Notes: a model not told the origin generated them from the letters alone. 64,000 nt of DNA from Platerodrilus igneus (GCA_036346225.1 JARFIW010000108.1:5164501-5228500); one strand, 5' to 3'; counted from the stretch's first letter, positions 10,100 to 22,626 are shown. Numbers and translations are program-made.

Positions 10100-11300
10100 T
10101 CATATCTTAAACTTTCATCATCATCATCAGACTCATACTCTGATGACCAGTAGTAACCATCTGAAACATTACATCAGCTCAATTTGAAGCTTGTCTGCAA
10201 AAGTTTTTCGTTCACGATATTCCTTTTAAGTTTTCTCAACATGCAAACATCTTTTACTCCACTCAGTAACTCCAATATTTTTTGTTATTCTGCTAACCTC
10301 CATACATCATCTATTTTAAAGGTTACATTGCATAAACTGATACGATTTATAAATAACATGTATATCTTCTCGACAGGGTTTAGTTCTGGATGATACGGTG
10401 GTAAACGCAATACTACATGACCACGCTTTGCTAGTAGCTGATCAACTACAAACACTTGAACAGGTATATTTGCCTTAATTTTGGAACATAATACTGGCTT
10501 GGTATCGTTACAACCAGAGAAGATATATCATTCCTTCGACCACTTCTGCATATCTATATTTCTTCCAACTTAAAGTAGGATTAGAGTGCACTAGAAGATT
10601 ATGATATGACGCATTGGCTCTGACCGAAACTGAACTTGGTTCCAAATTTAGAAACAACTTTTTATAATTGGGGTGAGTCATGTCATTGTGATAATCCCCA
10701 GTTTTCAAACTAGACTTAAATATCAATGCTGCATTTGGGTCAAATCTATTTTTCCACCTGCACGGACAATTATCATACGTTTCACTTATGAAAATGGTGA
10801 TTTCAAACCCTCATCCTAAGACTTTGAAACAGTGTGAAAACTTTGCAGATATATCTCATCGTTGTCCATAATGTTTCTGCCACCATTTTTATACTTAAAA
10901 CGTTTTAAAAATACAGTACGCTCAGTCCTTATATTGTATTTTCCAACAATAATTTTTCTGTTGTCCCCCGTTCTCTTCCAACGAAATACTTCTCTGAGAA
11001 CTATATTTCTGAACGGACCTAATTTTCCAGTGTAATGGGACAATCGTTTTTAAATTCGCCAAACTCTGTCTACAAAGTTAGTCTACGTTTATGTATTGCT
11101 GCCAACCGATACATAACTGTTCTTAGAATGTCTTCCTCAAACTGATTGACTGATAACTTTGGACTTGTTTTTGGGTTTTTTCCTAGTGAACTCAATTTGT
11201 TGCTGTAGGGTTTGATTGTGCCTTCTTTTACAAGTTTTTGCATGGCCCACAATGAAACACCTGTTAATTATACTACACGTTCTTGCAAATTGTTCAGGTT
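10100..11300 (-). pseudogene. Decayed Tc1-like (IS630 superfamily) DDE transposase
   Basis: Minus-strand pieces in several frames line up with an insect DDE_3-type transposase. From the N-terminus: a helix-turn-helix-like VSLWAMQKLVKEG (11220-11270), then the SPKLSVNQFEEDILR region. Next is a piece at 10816-11043 with NDEIYLQSFHTV, corresponding to the first catalytic Asp box (usually TDETYV). A piece at 10508-10726 has SSLKTGDYHNDM and NASYHN, where the usual DNASYH Asp is replaced. Last is RLPPYHPELNPVEKIY at about 10370-10420, the conserved last acidic box, and an acidic serine-rich tail near 10110-10140. Frameshifts and loss of the second Asp make it inactive. Terminal repeats were not found. 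Confidence 0.75.
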
Positions 11301-11370
11301 AGGGGACCTTGAATCTTTTTTGTGTTTCAAAACATGTTAAAAATAATGAATCCCCTTCCTTTTATTCCCT

Positions 11371-11740
11371 AAAAAAATATCAAAATTAATCAACTATTAA
11401 TGTGCATTCTTTTCAAGTACTTACATTTCTGAAGAAATTAATGATGTTAAGTTTTGGAAAAAAGAACTGTTCTTATGACTAGGACTTGATAAAAATTATT
11501 AAAATGAAAAACTGGAAACTGAATAAGACACTGACAAAAGCGAGAATGACAATGACATTTACATACACTATTGCAATCAGGTAAGTTATGTATACTGTTG
11601 CTACAGCAAATTTTGACCAAACAAAAAACTATAAACCTATAATTATTTATCAGTGCAAACAAGTTAAAGCTCCGATATCATTGATGGTGTGGATGTATTT
11701 TATGAATTTATGCATTTCAGCATAAATGGGGACCTTCTAA
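11371..11740. repeat. Dispersed repeat B, copy 1
   Basis: About 370 bp clearly related to 15713-16055 in the same orientation, with matching order of blocks. It includes a shared AATGACAATGACATTTACAT and a shared ATTATTTATC near the end. Non-coding, origin unknown. Confidence 0.7.
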
Positions 11741-11781
11741 ACAATATTTTAGCTTGCGCAATAAATGAGGTATTTGCACCG

Positions 11782-12050
11782 ACATGATATTTGTAGGTCG
11801 TACTGTAGCATGCTGAATCTTGACGTTCAAGTTTATTTGAACCCACTGCATATATGACATCACCCATCTTCCGATAATTATACCTACTATTCCATATTGT
11901 TCACAATAAGGATATATTGAATTGTTGCAGTGAACACAGTCTAAAATTACGTAACATTTTATTTGACTTTTTTAGGAAAAGTGGCCTTTCTAAATTTTGT
12001 ATTAACTGCTAAAACATATTAGTTTATTTTTGACCTTAAAAATTGGTCTC
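11782..12050. repeat. Dispersed repeat D, copy 1
   Basis: About 270 bp similar to 20862-21110 in the same orientation, sharing CAAGTTTATTTGAAC, ATATATTGAATTG-like and TATTAACTGCTAAAAC blocks. In this copy it lies only about 45 bp after repeat B. In the other copy B and D are separated by more than 4.8 kb, so this copy may be internally deleted. Confidence 0.65.
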
Positions 12051-15000
12051 GTTACAACTCACTACTCTATATAATGTTGATCAAACATTCGTGAATCTAA
12101 TATATAAGAAATTAACCGGTTTAAATTCAAACTGAGAAATGCTTCATGTTTACAATTTAAAGATTTACATTTCAAAGCATAGAATGTTAAAGTGAAGTTT
12201 CTGTTAAACCAGAGATCGACTCGACAGAATTGGAGATTATATTTCCGTTAAAAAATCAATAGGTCACTATTGCACAAGCTATAAATAATTTTAAACACTT
12301 GGGTGCCACGCCGTGTATGACTCTCCTCCTGTACCTCACTACAATGGAAGCACACGTATCACTGGGAGATACCTGAATCTGGATATAAGCTCTTCCACTC
12401 ACACATGGTACTATGCGTTTCATACAATATTCTTAAGCTCAGCACTAATCTGGTAAAATTTACAGTATAGTAAAAAATTAAAGCGCAAGAGACTTCTGCA
12501 ACAAAGTCCTCAGGGTACGTTCAGCCTGTTTTTGCTTGGCAATTGCGAGTAATTGACTGCAAGTGAATTGTACTTTCAGCTTTTTTCAATCAAGTTACCA
12601 ATTAAAAAAACGATGTCTTCTGTAAAAAATATTTTATTCAACACCGCATTCAGACCACCAATATATTTACAAATGAGAAGGTTTTTCTCAATTAGGAATA
12701 ATATATACATAAATATTAATATCAAATATATACAAAAAATTTGTTTGATTATATTGTTATTACAATTTCTTTTTGGCTATTTTATTTTTCTGAGGGTGGC
12801 TTTTGACTAGAATGTAATTGAGCCAAACTGTGTTGCAAAAAGAAATTTAATAAGCTCGCGGACTAGGCTCGGGGTCTATCCCTGCATAGGCATGAGGGGG
12901 TCGGGTTTTTTTTAAAGATTGAACTTATCTTTGCATAAATAAGGGCGTCACTGAGTTAATAAAATTAACAAACGAGTAATCTTCTTAAGGGTAGATGCAG
13001 ATAAGCCTTAAGGGAATTTGCCTAAGCCTGAATGTAGATATTCAGTAACATAATTTCCTTTCTTTTAGTTAATTATCCCACCCAGAATTGTTTCTCTTAA
13101 TAGACTTTCAGAAATAACACTATTACGATATTTGACTGATATGTAATGAAATTAGTTACTCTTCTTCTATATACAAAAAAATTTAAGAAAATATCATACA
13201 GTATAAGTACAGTAGCCTGAAGTCGAATGCTGATAGAAATATTAAGTCGACAAAAAATTCACGTTACTAATGGGTTAGGCCAGTTATAAAAAATATACAA
13301 TATCTCATACATTACGTAAATGCTTCAATCAAAGATCTTGGTTTTCGGCTCACAAGAATTATTTATAGATCAAACTTTAATCTTTCTAATGTTTTAGTGG
13401 CTTTCCTTCAAATTCAAGAATTATCTCATTATACAACTTATTTAAGAACATAAGTGTAACTTGTTTAAATAAACATGTACCATTAGATATTTATCTGACA
13501 GATGTTAGATCAAAATGTTGTCCTTGACGATTATTTAATACTAGCAAATAACTACAAAAAGTTTAGCCAGATCATCTTATCTATACTAAATAAAACATAA
13601 TTTAATTCAACAGGAAAGCTTTCATATACAATATTCAAAAATTTACTGAATTTTTCATATCGTTTAACCATTTATTTTCTTCTAATAAGACAGTTTCTAA
13701 CAAAATTTCGCCTCGCGTGGATTGATGCTTGTTACAAAAAGGAATTGTACTCGCCCTAACTTGAAGATTATTAGTGTTACAAAAAAATTACAAAACACCT
13801 GTCTGATTGCAGCCACGTGCATTTGTCGTTTCTTTAATACAAACAAACAGGATTCCCTCATCAAAGCTTAACTCACTTCCATTTACGATACTGTAATTCA
13901 AATTGATTTCTGATACCCATTACGATTTCTTAAACTATACCATTTGAAACTTGCTTGCTAAAAATTCAAACATAAGTTAGTAGCGATAAAGACGCCATAT
14001 TGTCAAGTTTACAAACCGCGTTACAAATCTTGAGTTCTCTTCAATACTTTGCTTTACAAAAATGACCGTGTTTCTACAGTTTAACCCAGGCAATATGCCT
14101 CTCTCAAGAGTGACACGTATCACTCCACATGGTTGAAAAAATCTTCCTCACCACGTTTTTTAAAGAACCACGTTTTTTTCTTTTTACATACCACAACGAG
14201 AATACTTGTTTCTATATCAGACAAGCGCATCGAGCGTCTTGCGCATGGCTGCGTGGATCGATAATTACGTCGGCAAACAATATTCTGCCTAAACTGTGGC
14301 ATCCCACATGACATATAGCAAATTCTGGATTTGTCTATAACTAAAATGTTACAATATGATTGACATCAGACGACTTGGTGTTGTTCTAATTCGTAATGTC
14401 ATTAATAATCTATAGGAACACTGTGGCACGATTTAAATAAAATTAAATAAAAACCCTTAACCACAACAATTTACTATATTGTTGTTTAAACACTATTGAG
14501 GATATTCTCCTCACCCGCAGGCTGGTGTTATTAACAACAAACAAGTGAATTGTGACAAATTGTAGACAATTCATGATAACTGGTAGAAGTAGAGAAACTC
14601 ATAAACATGAGATTACGTTAAATCTAATTAAATTCATGAAAGCAATGATAGCAACGCTTGACGGTTGATACTAAATAAATTGATCTATGATATTCAAGTA
14701 AATAATACAAACACTTTCTTGAATAATTATCAAATATGTGCAATGCTAACTAGTTTGTTTACTAACAAAAGATTAGTGTACCCTACAAGATCCACTCTAT
14801 ATAACCAAGAATTACTATCAGCAAAGTTTAACAATCTTAAACAATCTCAACCCTATATTCGAATTCTTGAATAAGGATTACTAATGTAACCACTAAACTG
14901 TTTGTTTACTATCAAAATATATGTTAAATTATAATTGTGAACCCGTCACTGTAAATTAAATTTGAGAAGTCTCGACGGTCACCTTTGAACTTGGCTTAAC

Positions 15001-15712
15001 GTTATCATAAATACCTGTACTAAACATATCGAGAACATCAATATCTGACTGCAACACCTAACACGCCACGACTCAAATCCTCTGGGCCCCAAGATGGGCG
15101 TTTAGAAACCTAATCTGCTTACGAAATTTGACTAAGGTCGCTGGTGTCCTTGAAAAGATGTTGACACATAAACCTGCCACTGGAATTAGGAAGACGAAAC
15201 GTTATGAGTAAAATTTGGCATTCCAAGAATTCTGCGTTAAGCCTCCTGCCGTCATCAAACAATTGCGATCAAATATTTAGAAGATCGAATTCATAATCAT
15301 CAATTTAGGGCACAATTTAAAGCTAGAAAATTATAACCTGCTCTTAGCAATTTTTAAATACAACCTAGTTGTACTCATCACTATCCTGCTGAAGTAAGCA
15401 TTGCATCTGTTTCTTCCCAAATACAAAATTATAAAGATTCAGCCCTTGAATCCCCGTTCCGATTAAAGATTTGTTCCAAAAAGAGATCGAGAAACTGAGC
15501 GGACAGCAGAAAATGCATTAAAATTCTGACTCCCTGCCACTATTGATTTGATCTATCGTGACTACCTTCTAATTCATAACCACCATAGATACGCCAACCT
15601 GCAACTATGGTTGCCTAACATTTTTCGCACCAGTAGTTCATACTGTTACAAAACACGTTAAAAAACAATGTCGTTCTTGACTATGGAATCACCTCACTCA
15701 TTCATATTACTA
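12051..15712. other. AT-rich sequence without a recognised gene
   Basis: Only short unremarkable frames (up to 85 codons at 12553-12810 plus) were seen. No transposon protein, structural RNA or matching repeat pair was recognised in this 3.7 kb. Confidence 0.5.
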
Positions 15713-16055
15713 TAAAAAAATATCAAAATTAATCAACCATTAAGTGCACATTCTTTTCAAGTACTTACGTTGCTGAAGAAATTAACTATCGGTTAGTTTT
15801 GAAAAAACTGTTTTGATGACTAAGTCTTGATAAAAACTATTAAAATAAACTGCAAACCGAATAAAATGTTGACAAAAGTGAGAATGACAATGACATTTAC
15901 ATACACTATTACGATCAGCTGAGTACGTACACTGTTGCTATAGCAAACTTTTACCAAACAAAAACTGTTAATGTACAATTATTTATCGGTGAAAACAAGT
16001 AAAAGCTAGATTTATTTCATGAATTTATGATTTCTAAATACTGTCAGCGTAAACG
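15713..16055. repeat. Dispersed repeat B, copy 2
   Basis: The partner of 11371-11740. Its last part runs into the tandem duplication that starts at about 16009. Confidence 0.7.
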
Positions 16056-16434
16056 AGGACCTTCGATTGCTCGCACATTAATTAAGCATTTGTTAATAGA
16101 AAAACATTTACTAATATCAGCTCAGTTAGTTCAGGCATTTTATTTAGAAAATACCCTTAAAATTGTAAACAAGTTTAAGTAATTTACAGTTAATAAAAAG
16201 GGGATGTTATATGATAGTCTGGATTTATTTCATGAATTTATGATTTTTAAATACTGTCAGCGTAAACGGGGACCTTTGTATTGCTCGTGCATTAATTAAG
16301 CATTTGTTAATAGAAAAGCATTTACTAATAGCAGTTCAGTTGATTCATGCGCTTTAGTTAGAAAATACCCTAAAATTGTAAACAAGTTTAGGTAATTTAC
16401 AGGTAATAAAAAGGGGCTATTTCAATATAATGCT
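16009..16434 (+). repeat. Tandem duplication, two units of about 213 bp
   Basis: The stretch starting GATTTATTTCATGAATTTATG at 16009 restarts at 16222. The two units share nearly their whole length, including ATTAATTAAGCATTTGTTAAT and TTGTAAACAAGTTTA, with scattered substitutions and small indels. Non-coding. Confidence 0.8.
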
Positions 16435-17399
16435 AAATTAGGACAGTAGAGATTTTACTGTAGTCATATCCAATTAGTTAAATCACCGATAAAAATTGGG
16501 ACATTATTGTCCACAATAATATTTGTATCAATTCACATGGGGGTGTAAGAAACCGCAACCATTCGATCATCAAATGTCAGAAAATTAATGATCGTTCACA
16601 TGAATTGAACACACTAAACATGACTCTAAAAAAGATTTAGACGTGTAATGTGTGAGAATGGAATTCGGAATTTTTCAAAGAGTGGGAAATTAACAGGAGT
16701 AAGTTCGAACAAAATTAGTACTCAGAGCTAACCAGAACGAAATTGCATCAGTGACAATGTACAAGTATGCTGTTAGCCCTGCGACAAGGAAAAGAACAAA
16801 ATTATGTTTGAGTAACAGTGGAGGTATCATTGATAGTATGGCAGTGTCTCTCAGGGACCGATGTTAAATTATTTTTAACTTAATCAGATACGTAGACCAG
16901 AAAGTTCACATAAATCATAGAGTTATATTCGTGTCAGTCAGAGTAATTTACCAGGAAAGGGTGTTGAATTGGCTTCACTTGTCAACTGAAATTGGAATTT
17001 TGAGGAGACCTACCGTGCTTAGGTAGTATGTACCAGGTATATCATTAGCGTCCCTGGACATTATGTATAAATAGTTGTAAAAATCATGGAACATTAGAAC
17101 CGTGAGTACTCTATGAGCTTTTTGTTTGTTTATGATGTATAATTATGTACTTGTGGATTTAAAATGAAAATTGTTGGTTTCTATGTAGTAGGAAATTAAT
17201 ATTCCGTTACCTACATATTCTGTCGGACTATGAAACAGCGTCGAAAATAGTTTTAAATTTAGGTATAATATTATTACCGAGAGAAGTTTGAACATTTTAA
17301 GAGTACGAAATATGTATATATAAATTCAAGTGTGGAATTATTGTTACCTAAAAAGGGTGTAAAGTCACTATTTTAAATGAATAATATAATGGTTACATA
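16435..17399. repeat. Old dispersed repeat segments (C and I types)
   Basis: The first part (16440-16570) resembles 23990-24070 (shared GGGACATTATTGT and ATTCACA blocks). The later part (17095-17200) resembles 24870-24990 (shared CCGTGAGTA and TAATTATGTAC). No coding potential was recognised. Boundaries are approximate. Confidence 0.45.
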
Positions 17400-17439
17400 T
17401 GAACTTGGTACTGCGCTGGTTTTTCTTTATATTATATTA

Positions 17440-18140
17440 CGTGCAGTTCCTGAATTTGAATATTTCCGATCTTACATAATTATATTTCACATATCTTACT
17501 TTATTCACAGCCGCTTGAGTATTTATTAACTATTTTGACTGTCTTCTCAATTTAAACGGTTGCTTAACGATCACCCTGTATGATTCTATTAGAATATTTA
17601 GTTATAATTTACATACTTCTATTTTGATGCAGTGTTAAAAATGTAGGGTTTCTGTAATCAACAACGTTCACTCTCCTAAATATTACAATGAGTTTATATA
17701 CGTGTTTCATCAAGATTATTTTCGATCACGAACTCCGATTCGTTAAAATATCTGGTTCGTTTATCTCTACACCTTACTCAATACAAACTATTAATTGGTT
17801 TATGTAATATTTCTATAATTTCAATGCCGGAAATTAGACAAACCATCCTACACGTCCTCCATAATTCCACGAGTTTGGCTGTATATATTTCTAATCTTGT
17901 ATTTACACACATTGATGTATATTCGTTCTAGTTTAGAATGCTACAACTGGTTCTACTGAATAAGACATTAACTGGGGTTCCTTTTATTTTTGTAGTTTTG
18001 CTTGTCAAAATGATAGAGAGTGGAATGCAATTAATACGTTCGCAGAATATACTATCATGTTATGATTTATTTTTTAAGTGTTCATATAAAAAATAAGACT
18101 GTTTATACATACTGTTCATCATATCCCAGCCATTCGATAT
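17440..18140 (+). repeat. Left arm of the inverted repeat
   Basis: Pairs in opposite orientation with about 19530-20215. The similarity is strongest from 17510 to 18000. Confidence 0.7.
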
Positions 18141-19032
18141 GTATGATGCATTCAATGTACGTTTCTAAACAATGTTTGTCAAGGAGGCGAGTCTTAGATT
18201 TTAGCTGATGAAGCGTTAATGAGTGGTACTTTCAATTTAAACTTAATACAAGCAGTTCGTGATTAAATTTGTTTTATAACGCTAGTTAAAATTTTATTGG
18301 GGGACAGAAATGGGTTTCAATTGTATCCTCTTATTTCTATACATAGAGCTGTTCTTGTACACATTGTTGATCATGGTTTCGAAGCATATGGTAGGATCTG
18401 AGCGACCATATGAGTAAAGCGGCGATGTTTGTTTTGCTGAATTCCTATGAAGATGGTTCGTGTTGTAGAATTTTCAACTACGAAGACAGGAAGCCAGAAA
18501 GTGCACATCTTGAACGAATCAATCCCAACAGTGTATGTATATTAGATTTTCCTTAAGTGTATTGATATTCTGATTTTCTTTAAGTCAGCTCGCATAGTTG
18601 GCTTTATTTATGTGTTTATAATTTACAGAACAAAAATATTTAATTTTTTTGTATATAAATTAATTTTAACCACAATGATATGCTTTTTTAAAATTAGGTA
18701 GAAATGTTAATTACATTTGGTCATTGTATGATAAAGTTTATAGATTCAAGTTCTCATTCATTATGAAGTATACACTGAGATAAAAATATTTTTGTAGAAA
18801 CAATCTGGTAAATTTGAATTTTAATTACTTTAATTATAAAATATGAGTAGCATTGACTGTCCATAAGGTCTTCTGCATTTTAAGTTGCATTATTGTTTAG
18901 ATGTAACGTTATTACATAATTCTTTACCGCTGCTGCGAAATGCATTTCGTCTGATAGATGGGTTCTTTTCCTTTATTGCTGATCTCTACTATTACATTAT
19001 ATTTATTTGATATTTACTTATCGGAGCTACTT

Positions 19033-19386
19033 TTAAGGGGAACTTGTGAACACTATATTGTTTTTGGATGAATATTTTGAATATAAAGAAGGGAATATAA
19101 AGTATTTAAGTATTGAACAAGTGACAGAGAACACTCCATAAAAATTTTTTAATTCTTGTTTTATGTGAATACTAGAATTGAGGTTAAAAATTAGTTTGAG
19201 ATGACTAAGGAGTGTATTCATTATTCTTGCAAAAGTTTTTGTACTGTGTGAATCCTCTGGGATATATTGGATAACTAATGTTTTCTCTGCAGGTTGATTT
19301 TCCTTTTTGAAACATGTTTTTTTTTTATTAAAGGTTTTGGTAAATAAACCTTTCCCTTGAGGTTCTCTTCTTTTTTTGTGATCCAT
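19033..19386 (-). CDS. Unrecognised 117-residue frame inside the inverted-repeat element
   Basis: Open from the Met at 19386 to 19033. The predicted protein is strongly basic at the N-terminus (MDHKKRREPQGKG, then several KKK runs) and hydrophobic-mixed at the C-terminus. No family was recognised. A related but interrupted sequence occurs twice in tandem at 41295-41800, where the same Lys/Arg-rich region is visible on the minus strand with stops. The frame could therefore be a remnant of a transposon protein and not a host gene. No catalytic motif was found. Confidence 0.3.
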   Translation of the reverse strand: MDHKKRREPQGKGLFTKTFNKKKTCFKKENQPAEKTLVIQYIPEDSHSTKTFARIMNTLLSHLKLIFNLNSSIHIKQELKNFYGVFSVTCSILKYFIFPSLYSKYSSKNNIVFTSSP

Positions 19387-19529
19387 CCCACTCTAAGACT
19401 TTCTAGCTAGCACGACATTCTTACAATTCCATTTTTTGTTGCGATACTCAGTGTGCACTATTTTCGTTGCGTATAATTTTTTCTTGTCTGCACAGAATAC
19501 AGCAAAATAGATTTTTGCACCATACCTAA

Positions 19530-20215
19530 CAAATGCTTGGATATGATAAACGGCAAATACAAAATAGTTTTATTTTTTCACATGAACATTGTTTTGAAAA
19601 AAACCCAATCATAACACAACACAGTGTGCAAACATGTCAATTGCACTCAACTCCCTATCAATTTAACAGTGAAAAACCCAATTAACCGCCTTATTCAGTA
19701 GAACCGGTTGTAGCGTTCTATACTACAATATGCATCAAAGTATGTAAATAAAAATGTAAATAAAAATAAGGAATAAATACAGCCAAACTCGTGAAATCAT
19801 AAAGGACGTGTAAGATTGTTTGACTAACTTTCTGCATTGAAATTATAGAAACGTAACATAAACCAATTAATAATTTATATTGAACAAGGTGTAGAGATAA
19901 GCGAACCAGACATTTTAATGGATCGGAATTCGTGATTGAAAACCTTGATGAAACATGTATATTAACTCATTGTAATATTTAGAAAAGCGAATGTAGCTGA
20001 TAAGAGAACACATTTTTAACACTATATCAAAATAGAATAAGTTGAAGTATTTAAATTTTAACTAAATATTCTAATAGAATCATACAGGGTGATGGATAAG
20101 CAACAGTTTAAATTGAGAAGACTGTCGAAATCGTTAATAAATACGTAAATGGATGTGAAATTTAATTAAGTAAGGACGGAAATATTTAAATGCAGGAATT
20201 GTTAAGAGCAAATAA
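19530..20215 (-). repeat. Right arm of the inverted repeat
   Basis: Reverse complement of about 17440-18140. Confidence 0.7.
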
Positions 20216-20429
20216 ATGGGATTTAAAATGTCACATAGATCAATTAGTGAAAAATTAGAACAATAAAATAGGATTATTATTTATGGATTAATGTTTCATT
20301 AAGAGCTCTGGTAATAATAATAATAATAATAAAATTACAAGTTAATACATCAGTTTTTTAAATCAAAACGTGTACACAGCCAATTGGAACAATCATATAA
20401 TAGTACTTGGCCAGTTGGATGCAGAATGT

Positions 20430-20790
20430 TTGTTGTTTTCAAGGTGTGATTATAAAAGGTAAACGATGAGGGAGACGAGGACGAGATTTAGGAACACCAA
20501 CAGCAAGGGGCCTATCTGAAATAAAAGTCTTTCAAATAACAAAAATATTGAAGAATTTGCTAGGATATGACGGTTTGGGGCTCTTATTCTTGACAATTAG
20601 TACAGCCTTTTGAAGTACGTAGTACTTGTAAAGTAGTTCTATATTTCGGCGATTTTACATTTTAGACATTATTTTAAATTTATGTTTGTCATAGGATCCC
20701 ATTACCGCACCACTGAAAGTTATCCAGCGCATCTATAAAATTGTTACGAAGTTCCTGCCACTTCTGGAAAATTCTAAATTTATGACATGA
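20430..20790. repeat. Dispersed repeat J, copy 1 (partial)
   Basis: Similar to parts of 27340-28045 and 36330-37030 in the same orientation. The shared region around 20511-20580 contains CCTATCTG, AAAAATAT and ACGGTTTGG. Confidence 0.55.
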
Positions 20791-20861
20791 CGTCATTTTT
20801 ACCAGGAACAGTTTCTAAGTAATATTTTATCGTATGACAACATATTAGAACTATAACACTA

Positions 20862-21110
20862 GCATGATGTTTGTAGGTTGTATTGTAGCATTCTGAATCG
20901 TGATGTACAAGTTTATTTGAACTTATTGCACATATGACATCCGACATGCGATAATAATTCTTCTATTTTATATGGTTCACAGTATGGGTATATTGAATTG
21001 TAATAAACACAATTCAAGATTAAATAACATTTTATTAGAGTTTTTCAGCAAAAACTGTTTTTAAATGTTGTATTAACTGCTAAAACGTTATTAGTTTAAA
21101 AATTGGTCTC
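20862..21110. repeat. Dispersed repeat D, copy 2
   Basis: The partner of 11782-12050. It follows repeat J directly here, which suggests both belong to one larger ancient element. Confidence 0.65.
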
Positions 21111-22054
21111 ATTGTTAAATTAGTTTATTTTGACACTCAATTATAGTGGTTGATTTCATGGGAGATTGCTAAAGGTTTATATTGACTGTTAAGCGTTATC
21201 AAACCAAACAAAATTATATTGAAAACACTGTTATAAATTTGTGCATTTCTGCTTTACATGCAGTTGAAACATATTTTCATAATTTTTTATTTTCACACAA
21301 AATCAACATTGGAGGAAAAGAATTTTTGCATTATTCATTAGCATGTTACATGCCGAAAATCGGCTATATAAACATTTTTTGGTTTAAGTTTTAAATATGT
21401 GACTGAATTCGCACCAATTTGTAAAAAATAGACTTGTGTGTGCATTTCCGTCAGCTCAGACAGTTGCGTCGGCGCAAGAGAATGCGCAGACGTGGAGTGA
21501 TGAAGTAAGTGCGTGGTTTCCGACAAGACATTCATTAGCCAACTAGACGTCTAACAGTGAGGGTTATCTGTGTCTTTTTTGTTTTCTCTTTCAGGTAATG
21601 TAGGTTTCCTTTTATCTCTTGCCCTATCGTATCTTGCCTTCACCTTATTCTTGTCATGCTGCTACAAACAAGAAGAGGGAAGACAAAACAAATCTGGTTT
21701 CGACGAGGGCACAACCCAAACCACGCCCAAAATGGAAATGAATATGGCTCCTGTCGAAAGAATAACCGCAAGGTCGTGAAGAGCTCCACATTATTTTGTG
21801 AGTACATTTTATCTTTTTCTTAAAGGCGCCTCTGGTATCACAATAAATATTTTTATGTGATACAATTTTGAGATGCAATTATGACCTAATATCTTGTTGC
21901 GCAATATTATGTACGTGTTTAGTATGTATTGCCAACTGTCGGAGTGACTCTTATGAATTACGCCATGACTCTAATGGTTATACCTTAGACTATAATAGTC
22001 GTATTATAACAAGCAAATGGTTTATTAAGGCGTGAATAATGATGATATTATTAA
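21111..22054. other. Sequence without a recognised gene
   Basis: Short frames on both strands (70 codons at 21182-21394, 69 codons at 21570-21779, 74 codons at 21654-21878) overlap one another and carry no recognisable motif. A slightly less AT-rich patch lies at 21440-21520. Confidence 0.4.
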
Positions 22055-22626
22055 TGTAGTGCCGATTGGTCTGCCTCGAACCAGAATACTTCAGTAGAAC
22101 ATAAACAAAGTGTTTTCATTTAAAGGTTATTTAGATTAAAATAGGAAATCTCAAAAATTTATTTGCTTATTTTTTGGTATGTTCCCGAATTAACCAGTAT
22201 AAATGAAATGTATAAAAATTGCAGTCGTGAATATTGGAAGTCTTTTCTAATTAAAACATTGATATGAGTTCTGTTGGAAGCTTAGATTATAATTCTTGTT
22301 CTAATTTAAATTTTTGATAGTCGTACATATGCGATATAAATTACTGTTCATACAAATGACTCTGCTTGATATAAATTACTGTAGTGGTGATATAAATTAA
22401 TAATTAATACTTGGATATTTAATTATAGTGCTTCGATAGCAAGTATTTAAGAATATAGCAGCATCGTAGTTTTAAGAAGATAATACTTGTACTGTTAGCA
22501 ATCAGCTGAAAATAAATTGTTGGAAGATCTGTTGAAAAAATTTTAACTGTAGCTACAAGTTGTTGAAAAGACATAATTAATTTGAAAATATATACTGTTG
22601 TTATCGTAAATAGAGTTTTCATTACA
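22055..22626. repeat. Diverged relative of the solo LTR at 8763-9344
   Basis: 572 bp beginning TGTAGTGCC and ending TTCATTACA. It shares the order of blocks with 8763-9344: GGTCTG, CCAGAATAC, repeated GATATAAATT units, TTAATTATAGTGC, TTGTACTGTTA, AGCTACRAGTTGTTGA and a TACTGTTGTTAT-like stretch. It is considerably diverged. A clear target duplication is not visible. Confidence 0.55.

Larger units (their letters stand above)
17440..20215. mobile_element. Inverted-repeat element with about 700-bp arms
   Basis: The left arm (about 17440-18140) and right arm (about 19530-20215) are reverse complements over most of their length. Examples are CACCCTGTATGATTCTATTA at 17572 against TAATAGAATCATACAGGGTG near 20073-20092, and GGTTCTACTGAATAAG at 17949 against CTTATTCAGTAGAACC at about 19691. 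The arms differ by indels and substitutions, so the structure is old. The 1.4-kb centre contains one 117-codon minus-strand frame. It resembles a DNA transposon with long terminal inverted repeats or a foldback element. No target duplication was found and the outer ends are fuzzy. Confidence 0.7.

Noticed and set aside
15060..15120. CTGGGCCCCAAGATGGGCG stretch resembling a retroelement primer-binding site
   Set aside because: No LTR, polypurine tract or coding region could be linked to it, so the resemblance is too weak.
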